Shown: in pieces, positions 22,882 to 34,100 of the stretch
How the letters are laid out: each line of letters opens with the position of its first letter
How positions within the stretch are numbered: position 1 is the stretch's first letter
From: Miscanthus floridulus
Lineage: Eukaryota > Streptophyta > Magnoliopsida > Poales > Poaceae
Assembly: GCF_019320115.1 (NCBI RefSeq)
Contig: NC_089594.1
Location: forward strand, 19,886,262-19,950,261
Direction: 5' to 3'
DNA: 64,000 nucleotides
The notes under the pieces: model-generated
Database searches by the model: none
Seen by the model: only the letters and a program-made list of their open reading frames with translations
Told to the model about the DNA's origin: nothing
Translations under genes and position numbers: made by a program

Positions 22882-24790
22882 CTAGCCCGCTATAATGACT
22901 TTCCCTTTCACACATTTTCGTTCACATGGCATTATGTCTTTGGGGAGGTTCTTTTCCACAACACTGATCTTCTTAGGAAAGTCTGTGAATAGCGGCATCT
23001 CATCGTAGTTATTGTAAGCTTCAACATGATCCACGTCATCAACTCCAATAATGTGTTGTTTCCCGGAGGCAACCACGTGCTTTGTCTTCTTCTTCAGGGG
23101 AGATGTTACTTTGTGGGTCAGACATATAGAATACTTGTGCGACACGTGAAGCGAGCACCCAAGGGTCATCTTGGTAGCCTAGATTCTCGAGGTCTAGGAC
23201 TCTCAATCCGATCTCGTTCAGTTGGTGTTGTTTGATCCAGCGGCATCGAAACAGGGCCACCGTTATATCCCTTCCATAGTCAAGTTCCCATATCTCTTCA
23301 ATGATGCTAAAGTATTGGATCTTTCGCCCTAATCCATCGAGAGCCTCTATTCGAACGCCGTTGTTTTGGTTCACATATTTACTATCCTTTGCGTGGGTAT
23401 AGTACGTATAACCATTGATGTCATAAGCATTCCAAGATGTCACTTATCTCGATGGCCCCTCCGCCAACCTACTGATGGTAATAAAGTCTATAGTTTCTCC
23501 AGGCGGTATGTTTTGGTCCTTCAACCATGTAGTTAGTCGTTGCTTGTATTGTTTCATGACCCAATCATCCGAACGGCCATTTCTCTCTGCCATAATGATA
23601 GCCAAGTGTTCATCAATATATGGTTGCATCAGTTGTGTACTTTGCAAGACACTGTAATGCGCCTAACTCACCTCTTTGTAATCATGGTCGATGAACACTT
23701 TTCTACCACTGGTGCCCTTCCCAGCCAGCCTACCCTTATGACGAGAATTAGGTTTACTAATTCCTTTCTGTACTTTTAGGTACTCTTGACAGCACTCGAT
23801 GACTTCTTCAGTACTGTAACCCTCTATCATGGATCCCTCTGGGTATGCTCGATTATGCACGTATCAACTTAGAACCGACATGAACCGCTCGTAGGACCAC
23901 ATTTCATGCAAGCAGCAAGAGACTAGTGCCTGTATTTGATGAACCATGTGAATCATGAGATGTGGCATTATATAAAAAAAAGCAGGAGGTAAACACATCT
24001 CCAGTTGGTTTTATGTCTCCACCACAAATTCATGTAGGTCACTCAGCTCTTGTTTGCCAATCGTCTTCTGTGAGATCTTCGAAAAGAAGTAGCACATGCG
24101 GGTGATGGCCATTTTCAAGAACTCTGGCTTTATAGCCCTGATTGTAATAGGTAGAAACACTGTCAGCATCACATGGCAATCGTGAGCCTTGCAGTGTGTT
24201 ATTGACAAGTCCTTCATCGACACTAGCTTCTTCACATTTGCGGAAAACCCAGTCGGGACTTTGATCCCCCTCAGAAAAGTGCATATAGCTCTCTTCTCGT
24301 CTGGTGTTAGGTTGAAGCACGCCGCGGGCAGAGTGTATTTTCCATTAGCCTCAGGTACCGGGTGAAGCTGTGGCATCACGTTTAGCTGCACCATGTCTTT
24401 CTGTGCTTTCAAACCATCCTTTGACTTGCTTGTGTCCATCAAGGTAGCAATGAGACTCTCAAAGACATTTTTCTGCACGTGCATAGCATCAATGTCATCG
24501 GGGACCTCCAAGTTTGGCCAATAAGGCAGATACTGAAAGAAGATCGATTGTTTCTTGAAAGGTACGCCTTCGACAGGAGGTGTGCTTCTATCTCTGTTCG
24601 TCCCATCTGGATTTTTCTTTCCTTAGACGACGCGTATGTTTTTCATCATTCTGTACACGTGTTCTTCGTTATGACGTCTCTCCGGAGGGGGTTCAATCTC
24701 CGGAGGGGCTTCAATAAATTTATCCACCTCTTCACGGAAACCTGCCTTGAACCTTAACAAACCATACATCCAAGAGTTCCTGTACTCCAT
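22882..24790 (-). pseudogene. CACTA TNP2-like transposase with internal deletion
   Basis: The minus-strand frame starts at ATG 24790 with MEYRNSWMYG, the usual start of the transposase-associated N-terminal domain. Within about 60 codons it reaches QYLPYWPNLEVPDDIDAMHV, which normally follows the Transposase_21 core. The core is therefore missing. DUF4218 follows (24511-24011, then MIHMVHQIQALVSCCLHE and GSMIEGYSTEEVIE to about 23780), then a stretch with WVMKQYKQRLTTWLKDQ (23647-23444) and DUF4216 (23443-23080: FSIIEEIWELDYG, VALFRCRW). Stops lie near 24630 and 23875. The protein cannot be an active transposase. Confidence 0.85.
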
Positions 24791-25544
24791 CTTTTACAAC
24801 AACAACAAAACAAACATTAAAGGACTACTTATTCAGATATATATAAAAATGAATCAAATTAATAATTACTTGAGAATAATTGTATATACTTTAGATATAT
24901 ATGAATATAAATCTAATATAATTACATGAAGCATACAAACACACCATGATAGAGGAAAATTAATTAATGGCTCATTTATCCATAAATAATTAAAATACAT
25001 ATTTATTAATTACAATAAACAATTTCAAAGACAACAATTAGCAACAATTATACTTTATCCAATATCTTTCATACAAACCCTAGTCCAATTTCATCAAACA
25101 TAAATTTACAAAAACGAAATTAATAAAAAAAACCAAATCCTAGATCTAGATCCACATGCACATGCACATGAAACATCCATAAAACTAACTAATTGTTCAC
25201 TAAAATCAAGAAATATGGGTATGATCTTGTTCCCATCCCTAATTTACCCTAGTACATTTAAAACTTGGGTCTAATTTGCTTCATAAGTAGCTCAAGCACC
25301 ATAGAAGAGAGAGAGAGAAACAAAACTCTAATTACTCACCAACCAACCATTAAAACTATAAAAAAATGTGGAATAGCATTTTCTTACCTTCTACAACCTC
25401 TCCACCAAAGGATTTGAGACCAAAACCTTCCCCCTTAGTAGAGCAATTTTTGGGAGGTGCCCAAGGCCTCCCCACCTTTGTTTCACGGGTTGGAGTGAGT
25501 GACCCGAGGAGAAAGAAGGTGTTGCAGCTGTTTTATATGTGGGT
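24791..25544 (-). other. AT-rich 5' leader region of the CACTA element
   Basis: This stretch between the TNP2 start and the subterminal repeats is AT-rich and has no supported gene. The part at 25366-25540 is open in one plus-strand frame but lies in the leader of a minus-strand element and shows no family resemblance. Confidence 0.5.
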
Positions 25545-25885
25545 CATTTGTAGGGGCGGCTGGTGATTGAGCCGCCCCTACAAATCGGAGCTATGTATAC
25601 GGGGGTCATTTGTAGGAGCGGCTGGTGATTGAGCCGCCCCTATAAATCGGAGCTATGTATACGGGGGCATTTGTAGGGGCGGCTCAATCACCAGCCGTCC
25701 CTACAAATAGCAACTCCAGAGGCGGCTGGTGATTGAGCCGCCCCTACAAATCAGACCACATTTGTAGGGGCGGCTCGTATCACCAGCCGCCCCTGCTGTT
25801 CCATTTGTAGGGGTGGCTGGTGTCTGGGCACCCGAGCACGCCACTATAGGGGCGGCTCCATCACCAGCCGCCCCTACAAAAAAAA
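25545..25885. repeat. Right subterminal repeats of the CACTA element
   Basis: At least ten copies of TTTGTAGGGGCGGCT or its complement AGCCGCCCCTACAAA occur, mostly in inverted pairs around GGTGATTGAG. A unit of about 72 bp including GGAGCTATGTATACGGGGG is tandemly repeated at about 25550-25670. Confidence 0.85.
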
Positions 25886-25923
25886 ACGAACCGTTGCTAA
25901 AATTCGTTTTTTACGTAGTGACC

Positions 25924-26734
25924 AAATCCGAATTCATCAAAACGATGAATCTAGGGGACATATTCATCATTTTAGTGGAGCTTCTAAAGGTGTGCTCCAC
26001 CGAACTTAGTTTGGTGATGTTGGAGAAAATTACCCACCATACCACTGATTACACACCCTTTCCCATACCAGTTCATTTCTGTTCGCGTTTCTTTCCGTCG
26101 GGCGCCTCTTCTTCTCCCTAACTCTTCTTCTCCACGACTCCTCTTCCCCTGACCTGGCGCTGTGCCTGCCCCGGCCGGCCTCGCACCACCCCCGGTCGGC
26201 CGCGCGCTTGCCCAAGTCTCGGAATGGCTAGGCTTCGCGGCAACCTTGCTTCTGCACTGGTCGCACGCCGCCACCGGCCGCCTTGCCGCCCCCGGCTGGC
26301 CGCGCGCTCACCCTAGCCCCGGCCGCGCTCGCCCCAGCCCGGCCACAAGCTCGGCCGTGGCCGTGCCTGGCCTCGCCCAGCCGTGCCCGGCTGTGGCTGC
26401 CGTTCACCATGGTTGTCCGCACCGTGCCCCGCCAAGCCGCGTGAAGGAGGAAGAAGGCCGGGAAGAAGCTTTTTCGGACACTGACACGTGGGGCCTATCC
26501 CAAGGGCAAATTAGGTCATTCTAACCAAAATGCTCTTGCGTGGATCTGGAGCTATTGTGTAGCCAAGCGCGATTCCACGGTGGATCTCAAATTTACTAGT
26601 AGAAATACACCATGGTGAATCTCATATCTATATTCACTTTTTTTCGATGGTCAAACTATCCCGAGCAGGCCCTTAGCGAAAAATTTCCCCATACTCGGTA
26701 GAAGCCAACCTCACGAGATAAGCTTTCAATCCTA
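25924..26734. other. Intergenic sequence with a GC-rich island (26150-26430)
   Basis: The GC-rich part gives long ORFs in several frames made of Ala, Pro, Arg and Gly only, which is a base-composition effect. No motif or splice structure supports a gene. Confidence 0.5.
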
Positions 26735-26849
26735 GGTGCGTACAATTTTTAAACGAGAGATGCCTGCGGCGTCTGGCCGGCCGTAATTCACAGGTGCGTA
26801 CAATTTTTAAACGAGAAATGCCGGCGGCGTCTGCCGGCCGTAATTCGCG
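26735..26849. repeat. 58-bp tandem duplication
   Basis: GGTGCGTACAATTTTTAAAC starts at 26735 and again at 26793, each followed by a GGCGGCCGGCC-type stretch and CGTAATTC. The two copies differ at a few positions. Confidence 0.85.
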
Positions 26850-26872
26850 GGATTGGTAGGCGCGCGGTTAGA

Positions 26873-27749
26873 CTTTCGAGAGTACCCCATATCCTTTCCT
26901 TATTTATATTTTTTTAGAAAAAGAAAAAAGAAAAACTCATCTCTAAAAGTACCCTATATCTCTTCTCCGTATTGACAAACAGGTCGGCATCGTGCGTAAA
27001 AATACGCGCAGCCTGCTCGCGCGCATCCGACGCGCCCTCGCCTGCCTCCCCGACGCCGTCTCCAAGAAGATCGTGATTTTCTCTGCGGCAGCCCCACCGA
27101 CGCGCCCTTGCCTGCCTCCCCGCTGCGCCGCCTCGCGTCGGTGCCGCCCACCGTCGACGCGTCCGGGTCCTCCTCCTGGTCATCACGGACACGGAGGCCG
27201 CAGGCGCAGTGCGCTCCGCCGTCTTGGCCTCCCGTCGCGCCGTCTCTACATTCCTGCGACGTCGGGGTCGTTGAGACGTTGAGTAGCTTGGCTGTGGGGT
27301 CATCGGCCGTGGGGCGTCGGGTTTGTGTAACGATAGGTTCGAGTCGACCCTAGGGTCGATGTTTCATGAACCGGATTACACCTCTTTCGATTCTGTGTTC
27401 TGTGATTTTCGTTCCTTCGTCGCTTGCTAGCTTGTGTTGAGGGCCGGCAGGCAGCAACTTGCCTGTTTGCCTACTGCTGCTATCGACCGGCTGCTGCTGC
27501 CTGCTTGCCTGCTGGTTGCCGGATGATGGCCTGCTCATGTACTGAATGTAAAAGTGCTGACAAAATAAAATGCCGATGGAAAAAAAAGTACTGATGGAAA
27601 AAGTGTGTGGGACCATAATTTTGATATTTTAGAAGTCAAATATAGGGTGCTCTTGGAGATGACCTCTTTTTTTCCTCCCCGTACTTTTTTGGGAGTTGGC
27701 AAAACACTATGTTTTGGGAACAAAATTTAAGGTACTCTTGCAGATGCTC
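26873..27749. mobile_element. Possible MULE / Pack-MULE with GC-rich interior
   Basis: The left flank (26878-26972: GAGAGTACCCCATATC, then CTCATCTCTAAAAGTACCCT) resembles the complement of the right flank (27749-27630: GAGCATCTGCAAGAGTACC, then GGTCATCTCCAAGAGCACCC). Between these long imperfect terminal repeats lies GC-rich sequence (27000-27350) and a CTG-rich part. Long TIRs around GC-rich gene-like sequence are typical of MULEs that capture gene pieces. No 9-bp target duplication was found, so the call is tentative. Confidence 0.35.
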
Positions 27750-30600
27750 TTAGTGGGTTTCGGTACTTTCAGTTGCACAGAAAAAGGAGCTCTGAACGGA
27801 CAATGCGCCGACAGCACGTCCAGTGACGGCAAACTCCGACACCGTCCTGTACATCTGCGGCGTGAGCGCCGGAAGCCTGGCGTCTTCCGACTGTAGGACG
27901 TGCATGGCCTGCTCGATGGACGGCCGCTCGCTCTGGTCAGGGTGCGCGCACCAGAGCCCGACGACGAGCACCCTCTCCATGCACCTGTCGTCGACCTCAT
28001 CACCGGCCCTCAGCCGCTCGTCCGCCGCGTCGAGGATCGCGTTCCGGCCGTACAGACCCCACATCCACTTGACCAGGATGAAGTGCGCTCCGCCTTCGAG
28101 GAGGATCACGGGGCACCGGCCGGAGACGATCTCGAGGAGGACGATGCCGAAGCTGTAGACGTCGGAGTAGGTGCTCGGGTGGGCTGTGTTGACGAACTCC
28201 GGGTCGATGTATCCCGCGGTGCCCATCACGGCCCTGGTGGTGTGCCACCGCGCGCCGTGGTCGCCGAGCCGGGCAAGGCCAAGTCGCCGAGCCTGGTACC
28301 TAGCGACTCGTCCAGCATGATGTTGCTGGGCTTTATGTCGCCGTGCACCACGCATTGCTCCCACTCCCGATGGAGATACCGCAGCGCGGATCCCAAGCCA
28401 AGGATGGTCTGGTACCTATGTGTACCTTAAAAATCAATCAGTGCTTGCTAAAAAGAGGTAAAGCTAGCCTAAATATTCTCACAACAATCATAATCATCCA
28501 TCCATATATAAGTAACCATTTATGCTATTATGAAAAAAGAATATAAGAAACATTGTAAATTTGTATCTAATAAATTAACCACCTCTAACAATAACCTAAA
28601 GTAACCCATGTTATTATAGAAAAATTCTTAAAATACTTCTATAATCCTTCTCAATTACTCTCCTCTATCATTATTACTAATATAGAAAAAATGAACTATG
28701 TTATGCATGCATACGTGTCACTTTACAAATCACATACACGTATGCATGGGTGATGGGCATTTCGATCTAAGTCAAAATACATAGCACCGTTGTTAAGTGT
28801 CACCATTTACGTCACATATATATGCATATATATTTGATGTCAAACACACATAGCTTAAGCTAAAATTTCAACTAAACACATATCATGGAGATGCGATGCA
28901 AGGGGAACAAATATGGATAAAATTACATATAGAGTAATTTTGGTAACAAGAAATTATTACAAGAAGACAAAATTTAAGAAGGATGTACTGTATTTATATA
29001 AACCTGGACAAATTAGAGGACCAAATATAAACAACTTTGATAACCATGGGGCCAGATGTGCTGAGCTTATCCATGAATCTTCTAGCACTCATATATGTCG
29101 CTTATTATTACTTGTCTATCTATGCATGATAATTAACTACGGATGGTTACATGTGTTGTTTACCTTTCTGGCCACTTCAAAAAGCTCTCGCTGTCGCTGC
29201 TGTGGAGATGCCTGTCGAGGCTGCCTTGGGCCACCAGCTCGTAGACAAGCAGGAGGCCGTGGCGGCTGTCGCACCAGCCTAGGAGCTGCACGAGGTTGCG
29301 ATGCTTGAGCCGGCTGATGATCCTCACCTCCGCCTCGAACTCCTTTCTCCCCTGCGCCGACGACTCCGATGATAACATCTTGATGGCCACCGGGCGCTCT
29401 TCGCCGGCAACGGCAAGCTTACCCCTGTAGACGCTTCCGAAGCCACCGCGACCGAGCTTGCCATCTTCCGCGAAGTTGTTGGTGGCCGTGGCGGTACGCG
29501 TACCGCCGGGGGCCGCTGGCAGCCACTCCTCTCTCGAGCTCGGCCCTGCTGTAGTCTTTTTCTTGGTAATCGTTGTCGTCGTCGCTGCTTCCATTTGGTG
29601 GTATTCCTCTTCCTCCCGACGATCTTCTTCTTCTCTTGTGTTTCTGCTGCCGTACAAGAAAGGCCAGCACGGCTGCACATGCCAAGAGAAATAGCAGAGG
29701 CACTAGCACAGCCACGGCGATTATCAGGTTTCCTACAGATCTCTTCTTGGGATTCTGGATGCTGTCAACTGTCAGAGGCGGCAGGGTGGATGTGAATGAC
29801 CATGACAGTATCTTGTGCAGCTCGGAATTGGTGCCAGTCGCCGCTGAGAAGCCCACGGCGACATTCTCTGGCAGGTATTTGCTCAGATCGATAGTTTTGT
29901 TGACGTTGTACCATGTGTTGTTGATGTTGAGATCAGCGACTAGCAACTTGGTGATATTGTTGTACCTGACGATGGCCATCTTGGTGAAATTGGACTTGAG
30001 GTTATTGTTTTGCGAGGTGATGTTGGTGGCTGCCGTGGAGATGAGGGAGTTGACGTCGATTCCGATATGGTCGTCGCTTATATCATAGTAATCCCGATTC
30101 TGAAAGGTGTCAAACTCCACCGCGATGATCCCAACGGTATCGTTCGGAGAGTTGGGGAGGAGGCCCAAGGTGGCCCCGCCGCTGTTCACACCGGACTCGG
30201 GAGGCGCGAGGAAGAAAGCCAGCCCGTCGCCGCCCGAACTACTGCCAACCAGCGTTATGTTGAAGTGGAAGGTGGTGGTGAAGCTGGCCATCTCGCCACT
30301 AGCTCTGTCCCATAGCGGCACTGCTTCCACGTATTGCGCCCAGCCGGCGCTGCTTGTGGTTTCTTGGTTGTATCTGCTTCTTGTCAGCCAAAGCGATTCG
30401 CCATCGATGGTCGCATCGCCGGTGCATTTTATCCGACCACGGATGTTATTAGGGCTTTGGGGTGGGGTGAAGGTAAAGCTGAAGTTGAAGGAGAGCGAGC
30501 TAGCGCGACAGAAATGGATGGCCGGCATCAAGAAGCAGTAGTAGAGGCACGAGGACAAGACGAGGAAGGAGGGACGGGAGCTCACTCTCACTGCGGCCAT
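27750..30600 (-). pseudogene. L-type lectin-domain receptor kinase, frameshifted
   Basis: Exon 1 runs from the ATG at 30600 to 29164 and exon 2 from 28415 to the TAA at 27752-27750. The borders are AAAG/GTAAAC and CATAG/GTACC. The product is a plasma-membrane receptor kinase: signal peptide (about residues 1-32), legume-lectin domain (SLSFNFSFTF to about residue 290, with AVEFDTFQNRDYYDISDDHI), a membrane helix (NLIIAVAVLVPLLFLLACAA) and a Ser/Thr kinase domain ([41 protein letters not shown]). The HGD motif makes it a non-RD type. Two frame breaks are visible: one near 29490 just before the glycine loop, and loss of one base in the DFG codon at about 28281. A 5.6-kb retrotransposon lies 69 bp upstream of the ATG. 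Earlier ATGs to 30747 fall inside that LTR and were rejected. Confidence 0.85.
28416..29163 (-). other. Intron of the lectin receptor kinase
   Basis: A 748-bp AT-rich intron between the kinase exons with normal GT-AG borders. Open frames in it are short and unsupported. Confidence 0.75.
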
Positions 30601-30669
30601 GGTTATGCTATTTGGGTGTGATGTGTTTTGGGAGGTGCTCCCAAAACACATCACACCCAAATAGCATAA
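30597..30669. repeat. Perfect inverted repeat spanning the kinase start codon
   Basis: Arms 30603-30633 and 30639-30669 are perfect complements of 31 bases around a 5-base loop (GGTGC). The left arm includes GCTATTTGGGTGTGATGTG. Beyond the retrotransposon, after the second CATAA, the next bases are CCATGG (36262-36267), which pair with CCATGG at 30597-30602. Before the insertion the arms were therefore about 37 bases long and contained the ATG itself. Confidence 0.95.
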
Positions 30670-30992
30670 TGTCAGCCACCGTAGCAACTCGGCCCAAGAT
30701 GGAGCACCTGGAAGCCGGCCCGGAGGAAGAAGGCCCAGGAAGCCCAACCCGCGAGTAACTGGCGACCAATGGATTTGATCCGTTCACCGCTTGCATGCGC
30801 GTATTGAGGCTAAGCCTCTGTAACGATATAGGAACGAGTATCCCGGAAGGGAGGGGGTCTGTCATTTTGGTAAACTCTGAACCTGTTCCTAAAGCTAAGA
30901 ACTCTTCCGACGCCGCATCTGGTTCCTCCTTCTCCTTCCTCTTCCTCCGATTCTTCTTCTAGTTCTTCCATCTCCCACCTCCGTCTCTCACA
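30670..30992 (+). repeat. 5' LTR of the Reina-like element
   Basis: 323 bp, TG...CA ends, identical to the 3' LTR. It lies head-to-head with the lectin kinase start. Confidence 0.95.
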
Positions 30993-30994
30993 AG

Positions 30995-31006
30995 TGGTAT
31001 CAGAGA
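30995..31006 (+). other. Primer binding site, initiator tRNA-Met type
   Basis: TGGTATCAGAGA lies two bases after the 5' LTR. It matches the 3' end complement of plant initiator tRNA-Met, the usual primer of such elements, in eleven of twelve positions. Confidence 0.85.
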
Positions 31007-31116
31007 CACCGGTTCTCGGCCTCTAGTCTCGATTGGTGGAGCGTCCCGCCGATCTGGATCCTGCCCTCCTTCCCACCCACGACCACTACACCCGCCTTCA
31101 ACGTCACCGTGGTGCC

Positions 31117-34100
31117 ATGGGTCCCGACCAGAAGGCCCTGCTGGCCGAACTCGACAAGCGCTTTGATGTTCTGGAGCGGAAGCTCGATGCCACGGCGGCG
31201 TCCTCGTCCACCCGTCTGGATGCCTTGGAGTCTGCAGCCAAGGTGTTCGACGAATGGCGCCCGGGGGTCGACGGCGTCATCGACGACCTTCGCCTTGAAG
31301 TCACCAAGCTCGCGACTCTCAAACTGGAAGTGGGGAAGATCTCCAAGTACATGGAATGCTCCATGGTGGACGGACCGTCAGCGACTTCCGGGGTGATAGC
31401 GGCAGCGCCCGTCACCAAGTCTGCTTCGGCTCCTGCGTCGCCCTGCGCCTCGCCTCGCGACGCCAAGCCCGTCGTCACTCCGCACTTCAGATCCGACGGC
31501 TTCGGCGACGTTCTGGCTGCCCCGCGCCCATCTGTGGGATCTGCAGCCCCTCGGCCCAGCGGGCACCGCGTCGACCTCAGGAACCGGGAAGGTGCATTCG
31601 GAGTGGTTACCACTCTGATTCCACCTCCCGGCAAGGGTACGTTTCCTTGCCCGCCTTTTTCACCGCATCCATTACCAAGCCCTCCTCCCCGCCCATCACC
31701 TCCGCGTCCACCTCACCCACACCCAGGGGGTTATTACGAGTCCAGATATCAGGGGGGTCCTGGGGGCGGCCATACCGGCAAGCTTCCCAAATTTGACTTC
31801 CCCAAGTTCGAAGGAGATCATCCCAAGCTGTGGATCAAGCAAGCTATTCAATATTTTGAACTCTATCATGTTGAGTCTGTGGTTTGGGTGCAAGCAGCCA
31901 CTATGCACTTTCATGGTGCAGCCAAACGTTGGCTATCTTCTGTTGAGGATCAGCTTGCGACAATCTCTTGGTCTGACTTTTGTTCCCAATTGCTTTTGCG
32001 CTTTGCCAGGGATGAGCACGAACTCTTGTTACGTCGCTTGTTCCAGATTCGGCAAACCGGCCCGGTCACTGAATACATCAATCAGTTTGTTGCTCTGGTA
32101 GATGATCTGAAATCCTATACCCAACACCCAGACCCCCTCTACTATACCCAACGTTTTCTCGACGGCTTGCGCGATGACATCAAAGCTGTTCTTCTTGTTC
32201 AACGTCCATCTACTTTGGATACTGCTTGTGTTCTTGCTCAATTACAGGAAGAGGCGCTGGGACTCTACAAGAGGCCGATTCGGCGTCTGGATAACTCCCC
32301 TGCATATAAACCGGCATGGCCTAATGCCCTGGCGCTGCCTCCACCGCCAACAAAGCTTGCTGATGGCGACAGTAAGCGGCTGCCCCAAGCTCTGTCGTCC
32401 TCGGCGGAAGACAAGTTCAAAGCATTACGAGCCTCGCGCCGTGCCCAGGGTCTGTGCATCCGGTGTGGCGCAAAGTGGAGCCGTGACCACAAGTGCTCAG
32501 ACATGGTGCAGTTACATCTGGTGCAAGAGCTGATGGATTTATTTCCGGAGTCTGATGCAGCTGAGTGCTCTGAGGATTCATCACCAGACGAACAGATCAT
32601 GATGCACCTCTCGGTGGCAGCGGTAGTGGGCTCAGCTTCCCCTAAGACTTTCAGCTTGTCCGGTCACATTCAAGGTCACCCTCTGTCTATTTTGGTGGAT
32701 TCCGGTTCATCCCACACCTTCTTGAACTCTGTTTTGGCTCAGTCGCTCACCGGCATCAAGGACCTACCGTCCCCAGTTCAGGTGCAGGTGGCTAATGGGG
32801 CCATTCTACAATGCACATCCTTCTTACCCGATGCTCATTGGTCAGTGCAGGGCTGCTCCTTTGTCACCGACCTTAAGTTGTTGCCTCTTTCCTCTTATGA
32901 TATGATTCTGGGTCTTGATTGGCTGGCCAGTTTTAGCCCGATGCAAGTTCACTGGGCTCAAAAATGGATCTCCATTCCTTATGAGGGAGCTACAGCTATC
33001 TTGCTTGGAGATTCTGCCGACCTTCCGGTGGGTTCTGTCATTCAACTCTGTTTGGTACAGCCTCCGGCGTCTTCCCAGTCAGTCTCCTCATTGCATCCGG
33101 CTGTGTCTGCATTGCTGGACGAATATGCTCATCTCTTTGAGCCGATTTTAGGAATGCCTCCCAGCCGGCACTGTGACCACTCCATCCCATTGATCTCCGG
33201 GGCTCCACCAGTCTTTGTGCGGCCTTACCGGTATGCCCCTATTCTGAAAACAGAAATTGAGCGGCAAGTGAAGGATATGCTTCAGCAAGGTATCATTCAG
33301 AAAAGCACCAGTTCCTTTGCCTCTCCGGTTATCTTGGTCAAGAAAAAGGATCAGTCCTGGAGGTTTTGCGTCGATTACCGTCAACTCAATGCAATCACCG
33401 TCAAGGGCAAATATCCCGTTCCCATCATCGAAGAATTATTGGATGAGTTGTCCGGGGCAGCATATTTCACCACCTTGGATTTACAGTCCGGCTTTCACCA
33501 AATCCGCATGAAATCGGGTGACGAATTCAAAACTGCCTTCCAAACTCACTTTGGTCAGTTTGAATTTCGGGTTATGTCCTTCGGCCTCACTGGAGCACCT
33601 GGTACCTTCCAAGACGCCATGAATACCACACTTGCTCCCTGTCTTCGGCAGTTTGTCTTGGTCTTCTTTGACGATATCTTGGTCTACAGCAAAACATGGG
33701 AAGAGCACCTCGTGCATCTACGCACCGTCTTTGATTTGCTGTCTACGGATCAATGGAAGCTGAAAATGTCAAAATGCTTCTTTGCTCAGACCTCGCTTTC
33801 TTATCTCGGTCATGTCATCAGTCAGGCCGGTGTAGGTACTGACCCATCCAAGCTAGAGTCCATTTCCTCTTGGCCAACTCCTAGTTCTGTCAAAGAACTT
33901 CGTTCTTTTCTTGGCCTTGCCGGCTATTACCGGCGCTTTGTTCGCCACTTTGGCATAATTTCCAAACCTCTCACCAATCTCCTTAAGAAACATGCCTTGT
34001 TCATTTGGACTCCTGATCATGACTTGGCTTTTCAGACCTTGAAAACTGCCCTCTGTCAAGCTCCAGTGCTGGCTCTTCCTAATTTTGCTAAACCCTTCTC

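Larger units (their letters stand above)
19004..25920 (-). mobile_element. Complete CACTA element (6917 bp), TSD ACC
   Basis: Left end CACTACTTCAGAATCGATTT and right end (complement) CACTACGTAAAAAACGAATT share 15 of the first 20 bases and are flanked by the same ACC (19001-19003 and 25921-25923). Both ends carry inverted copies of TTTGTAGGGGCGGCT. Genes run on the minus strand: TNP2 remnant (24790-22882), then a second gene (22069-19407). The Transposase_21 core is missing, so the copy depends on another element for movement. Large introns hold repeats. Confidence 0.9.

Noticed and set aside
26162..26524. GC-rich ORF of 120 codons
   Set aside because: Open in several frames at once, made of Ala, Pro, Arg and Gly, with no motif or homology; a composition effect.
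27823..28430. Plus-strand ORFs opposite the lectin kinase exon 2
   Set aside because: Shadow frames of GC-rich kinase coding sequence.
30598..30747. Upstream ATG at 30747 as the start of the lectin kinase
   Set aside because: The extra 49 codons lie in the 5' LTR and the palindrome. The signal peptide begins at the ATG at 30600.
31033..31116. TTG at 31033 as the start of the gag-pol ORF
   Set aside because: Plants rarely use TTG; the first ATG in frame is at 31117 and Gag lies well downstream.
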